The notes under the pieces were generated by a model. The model saw nothing but the letters and a program-made list of their open reading frames with translations. It had not been told where the DNA came from and made no database searches. The position numbers were made by a program, and so were the translations under genes. Of a stretch of DNA of 64,000 bases, positions 9,874 to 22,800 are shown in pieces (within the stretch, counting starts at the first letter, position 1; each line of letters begins with the position of its first letter). The DNA comes from Euglena gracilis (lineage: Eukaryota; Euglenida; Euglenophyceae; Euglenales). The stretch is from positions 19,371,295 through 19,435,294 of the forward strand of contig CP154956.1 in the NCBI GenBank assembly GCA_039621445.1, read 5' to 3'.

Positions 9874-11536
9874 CCCCTAGGAGCCACCCCCCTTCGTGAG
9901 GCACACTTTTCCACTGGAGAGGCCTTAGAAAAAATTTCGGCTCCACCGGGGAAAATTCTCCATTTTGCATAAAACTAAGCATTTTGTTGACCAAAAAAAA
10001 TGTTAAAATGACAAAAAAATTTGACAGAATTTTTGGTCTCGGGGGGAAATTGGGGCCAAAACTAGGAATTTTTCAGAGTCAAACCATTTTTCCGGCAAAA
10101 ATCCAAAAATCGCCAGAAGAAAAAAAAACACCAAAAAAAACCGCAAAAAAAATACAAAAAAAAATTGCCAAAATAGAAAGCACAAAAATAACTGCATTTG
10201 TGCTCCCCCCAGCGATGACGCACCATACCAGGCTTGTGCTTACCAACCGAAGGGGGGGGTGCTGAGGGTGCCTGCCCTAGCAGGCACACCCCCAGGGGGG
10301 TCCAGGGGTGGACCCAGAAAAATTTAATTGAAAATGGCGTTTTCTGGGCCCCTGGCGCCAAAATCGGAGGGGGTGCCTGCTATGGGCAGGCACCACCAAA
10401 AATCCGACCCTCCCGGGGGGTCGGATGGGGTGCTATGGGGTGCCTGCCCCTAGCAACCCCCCACCCCGTGGGTTAGGCACCCGACTAAGTGCAAGCCTGA
10501 CCCATACTCACCCCCTGCCCCCGGGTCTTATGATTTTTTTTAAACCCCCCCACCAAAGGGATTTGGGAAAGTCCACTCAACAGGAATTTGGTAAGTGGGA
10601 AAACATCAGCAATTGACCTTGCTCCGTTTTTACAGATCTCCCAAGGACCTTGATATCCGCAAAAAAAAAATACAAGAACAACCCCATGGGGTTGTTCTTG
10701 TATGGGGTTCTCGTGCTGAGGATGGAGGTACATGCATAAATTTGGGTTATTGATTGCACAAATCAAATTCTTAATGAAGTGAGACAGCAAATGTCAAAGA
10801 AGCGTTGCATTCAAAAGCCTTCAGTGTGTGCAGCATCAATTTAACCACAATTTTTTTGCGGATTGCTCTCAAAACTTCACCGACCTTTTCCAATCTAACG
10901 GAACCCAAAAGTATTGCAGCCGTATCGCATGACCTTCCGGGTCATGCTGGTCATAGTCAGCCGGGGTCGCTCTTCGCGACCCGGGTGCAGCCCCCAGTGC
11001 CACGGCCGGCTCCCCACCATCGCCCCCCACTGCCGGCTCCCGGCGCCACGGTCCGCTCCGCCGCGGCCAGGATGCGCTGGGGTCAGGCCCCGGCCTGCAG
11101 TGACTCGATACATGCACCGCCCCGGGCGCGCGGGGCGGCCGGCCACTCTGTATCATGTCAGGCAATGCAGGCCGCGTTGCGGGCGGCGCGGCCCTGCCCG
11201 GGGGGTCACACGGCGCTGAATGAATCCATGGTCCAGACCGCACCAACGCTGGGCGAGATCACTTCCAACTTAAAGGCCAGTCAGTCAGGAGGGGACTTCA
11301 AAGGCACTTTGGGGGGGTCTGGAGCCCGCTCGGGAAAAAGGAGCTGGGCTTGCTAGACCCCCCCCAGGGTTAGGGTCCAGGGGATTTTTTAAGACCGGGG
11401 GGGGAGGGGGGGAGGGGGTCGGCACCTACCCACCCACCCCTTGGGGTGGGCCCCCACGGGGGAGGGGGGGGGGGTCCCGGGGGACCCACCCACTTTTGCC
11501 CGAAAATGGCCAAAAATGCTAAAAATAGCACCGAAG
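9874..11536. other. Repeat-rich spacer with one GC-rich exon candidate at 10930-11250
   Basis: Mostly A-rich and C-rich element debris with GCTGGCTGG units. The 10930-11250 part is strongly GC-rich and free of G-runs. On the minus strand, after a CTG+5 boundary (CTGACCCC|AGCGCA), it has a frame containing PADYDQHDPEGHAIRLQYFW. It might be an exon of an unidentified gene, but no family is recognised and other frames are also open. Confidence 0.25.
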
Positions 11537-12022
11537 CAGGGAATTTCTTAAGGACCCCCCGGGTGGGGGGGTCCAGCCTCCGGCTGGCAAAAAGGCTGCT
11601 GGCTGGATTTGAGCTGCTGGCTGGCCCCCCCCCCCCGGGGGTGGGGGGGGTCCGGGGCTGGAGGGGGTTGGGCTGGGTCGGTGAAAAACAAAATTTTCTA
11701 ACACATTTTTGCCATTTTCGACATTTTGGTGGATAGAGCTAGATCAACACTGGGGGGCTGTGACGGAGGAAGCTGTGGTGAGGCGAAAAAAATGCAGGGA
11801 TAGGTGAGCTGGGCAGCCCAGTTGGCTGGCCAGCCTGCGGCTGGCTGGCCCGGCCTTCGGCCGGCTGGCCCGGCCTCCGGCCGGGCTGGACCCAACTTTA
11901 TTTCACTCGACCCCAGGGGGGGGGGGGGCTCCCAGCCCGATTTGGGCTGCTGGCTGGATTTGAGCTGCTGGCTGGCTGGACCCCCGGGGGGTAGGGTACC
12001 CTCCGGCTTAAGAAATTCCCTG
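11537..12022. mobile_element. CAGGGA...TCCCTG element, duplication CACCGAA(G/C)
   Basis: Same family as the 9406 element, with a similar interior. The ends are CAGGGAATTTCTTAAG and its complement. The flanks are CACCGAAG (11529-11536) and CACCGAAC (12023-12030), 7 of 8 identical. It is inserted inside another repeat ('CGAAAATGGCCAAAAATGC...'), which shows nesting. Confidence 0.85.
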
Positions 12023-14052
12023 CACCGAACCCGCCGAAAAGGATACACCCACCAGCCCCTACCCCAACCCCCCCCGGGGGGAGGGGGTCCAAGGTACCCA
12101 CCCTCCCTCCCCCCCTCCCCCCAGGGGGAGGGGGTCCAAGTCTAAAAAAAAACCCCTGTTAGAGTCCTCTCGAGCTTTGAAAAAAAAAACCCACCTGGCA
12201 GTCAGTCCCCCTCGACAGCCCTCGGAGGGGAGATGGGTTGGCCCCCCAAAAAAGTTAAAAATAACGTATTTCAACCTTGGTGCCCCCATTTTTTTCGGAT
12301 CAGCTTTCCTGCCTTTTGGACGACACCATGTTGGGGGTCCCAAAACGCAAACTGTCGCTCACTGTGGGGGGGGGGGGGCAGCGCCGGCAGAGCAACATTG
12401 AGGTCAGGGAATGCTGCCAGCAGAGAAACGGGGATGCGACTCAATTGGCGAAGACAGAAAATAACAAGGAATAAGAAGGAGCAGTCAGGGGCGTCTCGCT
12501 CTCCCTCGCCAGAGGGAGGGCCGGAGACAAAACTTGCAGGCGATGTGACGCGGCTGGCCACTGTGTTCATGGGGAGGGTGGCACAACATAGGAAAATGAG
12601 GCACACACAAGCTGACAGCTGTTTGGTTGGGTGGGGGGGTTACAGAAAGGCCTGGTGGGGGAGGGAGTCGGACCCACCCCCACCCACCAGGATGGGGTGG
12701 GGGGGTCGACCCCCCCCCGTCACCCATAGGGTTTCCAGGGTTTCCGTACTGGGGGGAATAAACCTTTGCGGAAAAGATTAACTGCATATTGAGAACGTAT
12801 TATTAAAATTGCAATTATATATATGACTATTATATGGTCCTGCTTCAACCTCCAGTCGGACCTGGTTCCAAATGGGGGACGCCCAGCCCCCACCAATGCA
12901 ATACGCACAGGGACATGCTTTAGTTCTGCGGAACGTCAGAATTGCAGCATACTGCAACAAGATGGCAACCTTGAATTTCTCTCGAAAAAGGTTGTGCCCC
13001 ACCGGGTCAACTGCCACATGGAATCCTGCCGTTTTGGTTACCCAGAGGAGGTTCCACGGAGATGCAAGTTTTCCGGTTGCCCCACCCACCTCTCATTGCA
13101 AACATTTTAAGGGATTTCAACTGTGGAGGTATGGCTGAGCGGTGAGAAGACCTGTGTTGGTTTCTGTGGGGGGGGGGGGGGCTGTACGGGAAGGCCAGGT
13201 GGTCGGACTCCCGCCCACACGGGAGGTGGGGGGGCAGGTCGAACTCCACCCCACCCACCACAGGGCCCCTCAAGAAAAAATTCCTTCGGCACCGAAAGAA
13301 AATTCGGGCCTAAAATCGGCGCCGCCAGGAAATATGGGAAGGGGGTTCCCCCACCAACCCACCCCCACCACCTATGCTGGGGGTGGGGGGGGGGGGCAGT
13401 GGCCAGCCGGCCTCAGGCAGGACATTAGGTCGACCTGGAGGGTCCGCAAAGACGGGCCCCTGCGGCTTAGGTAGGCACAGAGCGGGGCTGTGGGAGCGCG
13501 TGAATGATAAGGGCAGCGGTTTTCAAGGACGCCAGGGGGGGGGGGGCTGCCCAGGGGGGTTCTGCAGGCTGGAGACAGGTACTGGCAGGACCCCCCCACC
13601 TAGGTGGGGGGGGGGGGTCGGGCCGGCAAGCAACCAGGCTGTTTCTTACCAACCCCAGGGGGGGAGGGGGGGTCTGGAGTGCCTTGAGGAGCCTGAGACA
13701 GGCACTACCCCCCCGGGGGGGGGTCGGATTTCGGCCTGCGCCCAGGCACATTCCTTTGAAAATAGGCCATTTTTGGCTCCCCGGCGCCGGGGTCTGTGCT
13801 AGGGCACTCTTGGCCGTGCGCCCTACCCTCCTGGGAGGAGGGGGGGTCGGATCGGGAGTGCCTTGGAGTGCCTGACCAGGCAGGCACCCCCCCCCCCGGG
13901 GTGGGGTCGGCATCCGACTAAAATACAGCCTGCTAGCAACTGGACCCGGCGGGTACCCCAAAATAGGCAAAAGAGCCCAAATCCAGCCGGGGTGGCATTT
14001 TGGCTGGCTGGACCCCCTGGGGGGGGGGGGGGTACCCTCCAGCTTAAGACAA
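12023..14052. other. Poly-G/poly-C-rich nested repeats, no gene seen
   Basis: Many runs of 8-14 G or C and repeated words such as 'GGTCGGA' and 'CTTAAAAAAAAACCCCTG' (an element right end near 12160). 12780-13110 is ordinary-composition DNA with short open frames in three phases and no recognisable protein. The last bases before 14053 are the right end of a CAGGGG-type element that is split by element B1. Confidence 0.4.
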
Positions 14053-16597
14053 CTTAGGCGGCCTAACTCGCACTTAGCTTTGAAAGTGACTGTAAATTTG
14101 CGCCGACGCGCAAATCCAAAAAAAAGTTTGGTTTTCGAACACCGTGGCCTGAGAATCGAGACAGTCCGAAAATAGTGTCTCCCTGCCCCCCAGGGCCTGG
14201 GGACGAAAGCAACGACCTGGAACTCCACGGTCCACGGGCACAGCGCTCCCGGGTCCCAATGTGCATGAACACAAAGCGCTGGGTGATGCAACGAGGGGAC
14301 TCCGTTGCGCATTTGCGCTTTGGCGCGAATTTTTTACTTTTTTGTGATTCAACATGTGGGTGACCATTGCCGCACTTACACAATGATAACAACTTTTGTG
14401 TCAACATGTGTTTCCATTGCGCCAAAGCGCAAAGGGTAGGCTTACAAAGAATGGAAATTTAAGAGTTACCTTGCGCCAAAGCGCAAATGGAAATGCAATT
14501 TTAAAATTGCAAAAGCAACATGGCTTGCGCCGAAGCGCAAATATAACTGTTTAAAACTTATCTCACAATGGAGGGAGAGAACGACCCTGGTAGAGTATGA
14601 ACGCCAGAGGTGATAGAGCACAAAATGTAGTGCAGGGGGGTGGAAGCCTACTCTCGGTCACGTTGCGTAAAAATTGGTCAACATTGCGCGTTGGCGCAAG
14701 AGCCACGCTGCTTTGCGATTTTAAAAGGGGCATTTCTATTGCGCTTTGGCGCAATATAACTCTTAAAATTCTATTCTTCATAAGCCTATCCATTGCCTGT
14801 GGAGCAACAGTTATCAATATTTAATTTCTCATGTTTATCACTGTGGGTGGAGAGAGCAGACTTGGATCAGTCTCATCACCAGAGCGAATAGGGCTAAGGT
14901 GGAGGGAAGCCTTGCCTGGGACAGGAAGCCACCCCCTGGTCTGTGAAAACAACCACCAACTTCTTGATATCCAGACGTGTCTTGTCCTAGGCGTTGTAAA
15001 CCCAACGGAGGTTCCTCCCACTTGCCTCGCACTTAAGCGTGCCTGAGCCTTCTCTTTGGCCGACTTTTGAAAGTCGGAAAAATTCTGTTTGGAAAAGAAC
15101 ATGTACCAGATAAACCCTGGGAATCACAGCCGAGGAACAGTTTTAGGCGTCGAAAGGGTGTTTTAAAGAAGCTCGTCACCCCCCCCTTTCCTCACCCAGG
15201 ATTTGAAGCACACAACTTTGGGGATGAGCGAATGGAATTGAGAAATTGAAAGGGCCCATCAACAACAGCGGAGAAGGGAAGACATGTTGACACACCTTTT
15301 TTCGGTAATTTGCAACCCACCAGACAGCCACATGCCACCAGGCAGATGGAGGGCATTGTTCAGCCGAAAAAGTCTTTCTGTCAACATCCCAAAAAACCCC
15401 ACTTTGTGCACTGAGTACAAGGTCACTGAGGCACCACAGCCTACCGCCCACGATTGGTCTTATTGTAACAGCCACCTCCTCCCCAGCACCTGAATAGTTC
15501 AAAAGCACCAACCAAGCTTCTGGCACAGCAGTGCTCAAACCCTCCTCATCATTCTCCTCTATCGCCCACCTTCTCACACAGCACGAACACATTCAAACGC
15601 ATCTGCCATTTGAAAGGACATTTGCGCTTAAGCGCAAGTTAAACAGAAGCCCCTGAGCTTATGGGAGTCCCTCTGATGTGTTGCGGTGTGTCGGGGGCCC
15701 CTCCCTGAACATCCAGTGTGCGGACTTGGTGAGGAAATACATTGCGCCGAAGCACAAGGGACATGCCTACATAATGCACTGCTTGTTCATCCAGATTACA
15801 CGTCAGCCGCGTGTTTGCACTTCTCAGTTTTTTGTATGATGGTTTGCGCTTCGGCGCAATGTAGTTCCTCACCAAGCTCGCACACTGGCCGTTCAGGGAG
15901 GGCCCCTGACACACCGCAACACATCAGAGGGACTCCCATAAGCTCAGGGGCTTTTGTTTTAACTTGCGCTTAAGCGCAAATGTCCAAAAACATTGCCTTC
16001 TGTTCCCGGCAATGTGGGGCCTGGTGTTGCTCACCAGACGTTGGGTCAGGTCCCTGGGCTTGCCCTCAGTCCCCCCAAACCCACTGTACCGCTCCTCGCA
16101 CTTCAAGCACCCAGGGATCACGACTCTGTGACACGCCGTTTTTTCCAACTTTTCACAACGTGTGTGTAGAGTCCATCCTCCGGATGCCTCAACAGGCAAC
16201 TCTTCAGACACACATCGCAGAGCCTAAAAAAGCAACAAAAAGGGCCAATTGTCACCCGGACTGTGTGGCACCATCAGGGGAACACTGTCAAGGCTTCAAA
16301 AACGAGGGCCTCACACTGGGGGTTTTGGCCCTTTTGGGGGAAAATTCACGTGTCCCAGCGGTCAAACCCAGGGTTTTGGACCTTTTTCAAAATGGTGCAC
16401 AGGCCGAAAAAACACCAAAATTGGGCCTGTTCCCCAGGTCCCAACATCGGAAAATGATGCACACGCCACCGTTGAGGGTCTCCGCGGAACCGGAAGGTCA
16501 AAAGGGTGGGTTCTAGCTGGGTCTCAAAGAAATCGAAAAATTGCGCGTTCGCGCAAGCTAAAAATCAAAACCTCAAGTGCGAGTTAGGCCGCCTAAG
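14053..16597. mobile_element. Element B1 (CTTAGG...CCTAAG, 2.5 kb)
   Basis: Terminal inverted repeats of about 25 bases start CTTAGGCGGCCTAACTCGCA at the left and end with the exact complement at 16597. The flanks share ACAA. Deleting the element restores a CAGGGG-family right end (CTTAAGACAACCCCTG), so B1 jumped into that element. The interior is non-coding except for an unrecognised 138-codon minus frame at 15176-15592. About twelve copies of a private 16-bp palindrome, TTGCGCYNNRGCGCAA, are scattered through it (14096, 14310, 14414, 14471, 14525, 14684, 14739, 15623, 15751, 15844, 15964, 16541). Confidence 0.88.
15614..15985. repeat. Long inverted repeat (about 125-bp arms) inside B1
   Basis: The arm 15614-15760 and its complement at 15840-15985 share about 125 bases with few differences. 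Both contain 'CTGAGCTTATGGGAGTCCCT' and 'GGGCCCCT'. A loop of about 85 bases separates them. Each arm is bounded by family-B palindromes. The single-copy equivalent is at 34.67-34.82 kb in B2, so the B1 arrangement arose by an inverted duplication. Confidence 0.8.
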
Positions 16598-16829
16598 ACA
16601 ACCCCTGCACTGAAACTCCAGTTTTGGTCATCTTTGACCCCTCTTTAAAAAAAAAATTCGGTCCAGTTCAGCTTCTCCGGGCTGGCCCGAACTTCATTTC
16701 AGTGGATCCCTGGGGGGGGGGGTCTGCAACCCGGCTGGAGCCGCTAACTGGGATGAAGGTGGTGGACCCCCCAAGGTAGGGTCCCCTCCAGCTGAGAAAA
16801 CCCCTGAATAAGGAGAGTGGGCTTGCGCT

Positions 16830-19800
16830 TCAGTTGCCGGAGGTGCAGGCGCTGGTGCCGCCGTCCACGACGATCTCGGCCACAGAGGCAACGCCCTGCA
16901 CGCCCCGACCCCCGCACCGTGCACCCCGGGGGATTTCTTAAGGACCCCCCCGGGGGGGGGGGGGGTCCAGCCTCCGGCTGGCAAAAAGGCTGCTGGCTGG
17001 AAACGAGCTGCTGGCTGGATTTGAGCTGCTGGCTGGATTTGAGCTGCTGGCTGGATTTGAGCTGCTGGCTGGTTCCCCCCCGGGGGGGGGGGGGGGGTAC
17101 CCTCCGGCTTAAGAAATCCCCTGCCATGCACCCCAGGGGCCGAGTGGGGTGGGGTTCGCCGACCCAGTGGGGTCAGCGCCACCCGAGGAATGCGTTGAAA
17201 CGTGGGTCCCCGACGGGTTGCGGTGAGTCTGGACAAGGAGCAGGTTGGATTTGGCCAACCCCAGAGGGGGATGGGAGCGTTCTGGGGTGCCTGGGCCCCT
17301 GCGGGGGGGGGGGGAGTGTGCCTGCCTGGTCGTGGCAGAAATTGCCCGCGCCCACGCAGGCTTCGCGAGAAAATGGCGAGAAAAGAAAAAAGCCATTGTA
17401 CGACGCAGCCTTGCCCAGCAGGTACCACCCAAGGCTGCCATGTTGAGCAGTAGCTTTTGGGACGCGGCAAACAAAGCGGAGCCCATGTGCGGCACCGAAA
17501 AGAGCGACCCATCCGGGGGGCCACCCCTGGCCCGAGCCGTTGATGTACTTCGCCTCGGCGCTGGCGAGGAAGACCACCGCGTTGGCGACGTCCTGGGGCT
17601 CCCCCTGCTTGCCGCTGGGGCACGGCGGCCCCTCTGTGGGTCGGCGGGGGGGGGGGCGATGGCCATCCGCTTCGCATTACATTGCCACTGCATTCAATAT
17701 TCATCCCATGTGTAAGTTTTAATTTTATTACTAAATATTAATTATTATTATTATTATTTATTAATATTCTATATATTAATTTTAATGTGCTATTGACGAG
17801 AATCATTAAAATACATTTTTTTTACAATTTATAAATACAATTTATAAAATACAATTTCTAAACTTACTAAAATTGATGAAACTTATTCCCTCGAAATTAT
17901 CTTGTTTTGGATTTGCTTGCAATCAATTAATGCAGCACGAAGAGAGAAAGACATCAGTTTCTGGTTATGTGGAAGACCTGGAGGGGAGAACCCATCGGGG
18001 TTCAGGGGTCGGGGAGGGAAAAGTCGACATTTTTTGGACCCACTACAAAATACAAAAAAAACTTTTCTCTCGTATTTGCGATCAGAAGCAAACATCATAA
18101 AACAAATAAACCATATGGTAATTTTGAGAAGCGAGAATTGTATGTTTTATCATATTTTTATCCGGGACAGGAGGAAACAAAAGTAAGGTGAGAGGTGAGG
18201 AAAGCTAGTGCCTAGTAGTTAACTCTCGTGGCTTCTGCGATGCTTTTGAAAAATCAAATTTTTTTAACCCCCGAACTGGTACAATCCCCGGAAAGGCCTG
18301 ATTTTGGCCTCTTTGGATCTCAGGGCAAGCGTGCAGCCTACCCCCCCAGGCATTCACTGATGGTCAGAGTTCCCAGTATCACCCCCCTGAACAATAGCCC
18401 TGCAGAGCTATTATTCGGACAGCTTGTTAAACCTTGGGGGAATATGCTCAAAACTCGACCCCAAAATATGCGCTAAATATGTGCTAAAACATGCACTAAA
18501 TATGAAAAATATGAGCTGAAAATATGCGGAAAATGTACAATTTTTCCGGAACCAGGCATTTTTTTGGTCATCTTCAGGTGGCCCACCTGGCAAGTCATTT
18601 TGGGGCACTTATGGATCGATTTGGGGCCATTTCACCCCGTGATCAGCAGCAATCAGCCGTTTTCGAACCATTTTCGACCATTCCAAGTAGCTAAAATGGT
18701 ATCAAAACAAAAGCAAATGGCCCAAAAACAGTTGAAAAAAAGCTCAAAATGGCCAAAATTAATATGCATAAAATATGCGGGGGTGGGCAAAACATACAGC
18801 GGGAAAATTTTGACAAACCTCAAAGCATGTGCTAAATATGTGAAAAATATGTGAAATTAAATTAAAAAAAATAGCACTTTTGAAATGCAAAAAAAAAAGT
18901 GAAACATGCGCTAAACATGCAAAACATGCAAGGATTGCCCTGCGCATATTCCCCCTGTATAAAATCTCAGTAAGATTGGGGGGACCTTTGAAAATGCCCT
19001 CAAAATGCCCCATTTTCTCAAACCTGTTCTTTTAGCAACCTCCAGTCAAAGTTGGCTGGTCTTTTTGTGCACAAAAATATTTTCAAACCATGCCACTGTT
19101 TGTGTCCCGCAGACCTTGCGTGCCGGCAGTCCTGCAGGTGGCAAAAAGACACAAAAAGATGCTGGCTGGCTGGACCTCCTCCCTTGGTCCATAGACTGAT
19201 AGATCCCAAGATTTCGGATTAAGAAAACACCTGTAAATAACTTTAAACCTTCTGAGTCCAGAATTTGTGTGACAAAGATGGACAATGTATGGAGATCTCT
19301 GCGCGTCGAAATTTTGGAGCAGTGATTCATCCGACCGGGCACACAACAAAAGGGCCAACAGTATGCGTCCCGCTGAGCCCGAAGCTTGGCGGGGTCCAAA
19401 CCCACCCCAAGGGCGGCCCGGGTCACTGGACCCAAGCACCTGCTGCCGAGGTGGGCTGAGCCCTGAGAGCGATGTGCCCAAAGGGTGGCAGGCGGCGATT
19501 CCTCGGGCCAAAAAAAAAGCGTGTGTGCGAGTGTGCTTTGCTTGTCTTTGACGAGATGAAAGAGGAGCCACTGAGCAGGAACCTTCTGCCTGACGGGCAC
19601 CGACGTCACAGGCATACTTTGGACAGTCCAGCACACTGGGGGAAAATGAAACTGATGGTGGTGGAAATGTTCAGTTTTTAGGTGTGCATATGCACACACA
19701 TTTGAGGGTCACCATTGGGAGGGGGTACCAAGCAGGGAGAGTTTTTTTTAAGACCGGGGGGAGGGGGGCCCCCCCCCCCCCCCCCCCCCCCCGGGGGGGG

Positions 19801-22800
19801 CCGGGGGGGGGGGGGCCGGGGGGTCCGAGGGGACCCACTTTCTTTCCCCCGAAAATGGCCGAAAATCGCGAAAATGCTAAAAATAGCACCTTTTCAAATA
19901 TTTTCAGCACCTTCTGCGCCGAAAAGTGTAACCCACTCCCCCCTGGGGGCCCCCCGGGGGGGGGGGGGGGCTCGGCCGGACCCACCCACCCTACCCCCCC
20001 TCCCCCCCCGGGGGGTCCACGACTAAAAAAAAACCCCTGGCACCAAGAGTTGGTTGAAAAGAAGGTTGAAGCAGATGGTTGCTCAAGGGAGAGTCCACGT
20101 AACCAACCTGGATGACGTTGCCGCGGATACCCTGTTTGGCAAACTCGATGCCAGTCTGCTTGGTGAGTGTCTCCCTCCAGCCTTGGCTTCAAGTGAGGAA
20201 AGGAGTCATCTGTGGAAGGGATGAGGAAAGAATTCAAAAAAAGCACAAAAAACCGAAACGCCCAGGAAAACGATTCCGGCTGCCGGGCTGGACACAACTG
20301 GCACCTGAAAACAGAATACAAAATCCCAAATCCAGCTAGGTAAGCATTTTTCAACAAAGCTTTGGTGGTGAAAACCCCAACAACAATCAAATAAACCCCC
20401 CCAAAAAATAAGACCCCCCCCAAAAATAAGACCCCCCCTGGGCCGATCGAGCAAAAATCCAAAAATAAGACCCTCCCATAAATAAGACCCCCCTTGACGA
20501 CGCGAAGCGCCGGGGACGGTGAAATTTTTCCCTGAAAAATTACCAAAAACCCCAATTTCATGCACAAAAATGATGAAATTTCAAAAAAAAATCAGATTTT
20601 TGAAGTGCAAAAAACAGGGTAAATGTCAAATTACACCAATTTACACATGGCGCGAAGCGCCGAAGGAAAAAATATAGCACTCTCGGGAACCTGAAAAATG
20701 GTGTTTTTTTCGGGCCCGGGTCGGTCAAGAAAAAATCCAAAAATAAGACCCCCCCCAAAAATAAGACCCCCCCTGGAGGCTTCCAGCAACGGATCCAAAA
20801 ATAAGACCCGGGTCTTATTTTGGGGGGGGGGGTTATGTCATTTTCAGCCAGACTTGGCACCTGTTTCGAAAATTTTCGGCGCTTCACATGGAAAAAAAAT
20901 TTCGGGCTGACCCAATTTTGTTGCAGCGAGGGAGTCCGCAACCCGGCTGGTGGCTGCTGGCTGGGAGAAAAGGTGCTGGCGGGCCGGACCCTCCCCCAGG
21001 GGGGTCCAGCAGGGGGGGGGGGGTGGATGTAGGCCGCAGCCGAGGCGGGGCCTCGCTGCCCGCCTTGCCCGCGGAGTACGACAGCCGCTGCTTCCCCATG
21101 CCGAGGGCGGCCTTCGTGGCGATGGTGCTGACGAAGACGAAGTTGCCGGCCCCAGGCGTCTCCTCAAACACCCCCGAGGGGGGGGGGTGCCAGGGCAGAA
21201 CGGGAAGGCCTGGTGGGGGGGGGGACCCCCCCCATCCGGGTGGTGGTTGACCCCCACCCACCACAGCATTTTCACAGATGTCCACCCTGCGCCAAAGGCG
21301 CTGGGAAAAAAAAGTTGGGGGTCAAAAAATGGTGCTCCGGAAGTACGGGGAGGTGGGGGGGGGTCGACCCCCCACCGACCACCCTGGCTGTTTGGCCGAT
21401 TCCCTGAGGTGCTCCCACCCATGTCGGGCAGCCCAAGGGCGGTGTCGTCTGGTCAGGGGGGTGACCATCCAAGTGGGAATTTGTTCTGGGAAACTTCAAC
21501 GAAACATGAAAAAGGCTTAGCCCTGTCCCTCTGTGGGGTCCCCCGTCCGGTGCCGGCGCGTGGCCATCCATGGTGGCGGTCCTTAAAGAAATTAAAAAAG
21601 GTGCTCTGCTGCCCCAGCATACTCAAAGAAAAATTAACAGGAAAAAATGGCCGAAAAAAGCCATATTTTGGCAAAAATCAATTGACATTGGGTGAAAAAA
21701 GTGAATTCTGCCATCCTTGGACCATTGCCAAACCAGCCAAACCCTGAAAATGAGTTTTTCGACTTTTTACTGGGGCTTGACTCCGTTCGAGTCCCAGTTC
21801 GACCCTTGGTCGGCGGGGGGGGGGGGGGGCTTAAGGGGCTTAAGGGCGGTCCTCAACGGGGAAAAAAGTCCATGGCAACCATCGGATCGGGGCGGGGGCT
21901 TGGGAATTGCATTGATCATCCGGGAGCAGAGAATTGAACTTGCAACGTGCCCCTCTGCTTGTCCAGCTTGTCCAGCTGTATACGCACACCTCCGCTGGAC
22001 CCCCATGTGGCGCTGGCCCCTCCCTCAGGGTCTTCAAAATTAAAAATTAGCCTGACCGGAGCGCTGCTCCACCATGTGGGGCACGAAGTGGTGCAGCAGC
22101 AGGAACTGCGCGTGGAGGTTCATCTCGATGGACTGCATCCACTTCTCGACGTCCAGTTTGCGCATTAATGGCTGGAGGTGCCAAATGTGCGAATGCAAAC
22201 TGGACATGGGGGAACAGCCACAAGAAAAGGCCGAAAGTTGAACCGAACGTTTGAATAAAACGAATTTAAAATATGTTACTTCTTTGTGGCCTCCGGACCG
22301 CAAAAATTTCAACTCCCACCACCATCTTGTCCTAACTACTCTCCCCTCGCATCTTTCGCTGAAACCCCCCCCGAAATTAAAACCAACATTCAAGCAACCT
22401 TTGGGTCCAAACCACAGCCCCTAAGCGTAAGCAATCCCCCTGGAGACCAGGGCAATTCCAAGTTTAAGTAATCCCTGAAAACTGGGGGGGAGGGGATGCA
22501 GGAAGAATGAAAAACAACTTCACACCTAAGCAACCTTGAGCCACTCTAGCTTGCAACTTTCGCTCATTATCTGTCAATACTTTTTTGAGATGCCAATGAG
22601 GGACAGCGTGATTGTTTCTTCAAAAAAAACAGTTGGTCCAAATTTGGGCAACCCTGCAGCGCATCTGATGAGACCCAAACGGGTTGCTTGAACTTGGGTG
22701 GTGGGATTACCCCAGCCCAACCTCTCACCGCACATTAGACCTGAATCTGACTGGTCCCATCCCTATTCCACACCATCTTCCTATCCCCACCTGACTCTCC

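Noticed and set aside
15176-15592. 138-codon minus frame in B1 as a transposase
   Set aside because: No recognisable domain, absent from B2, and composition like its surroundings.
14053-16597. Family-B palindrome series as a CRISPR array
   Set aside because: Spacing is irregular, the repeats are palindromic and 16 bp, and the context is a eukaryotic transposon.
19684-20115. Proline/glycine-rich open frames on both strands
   Set aside because: They are translations of poly-G/poly-C runs inside a small transposon.
21890-21990. Possible tRNA (GAATTGAACTTGC resembling a T-arm complement)
   Set aside because: No cloverleaf stems can be formed around it.
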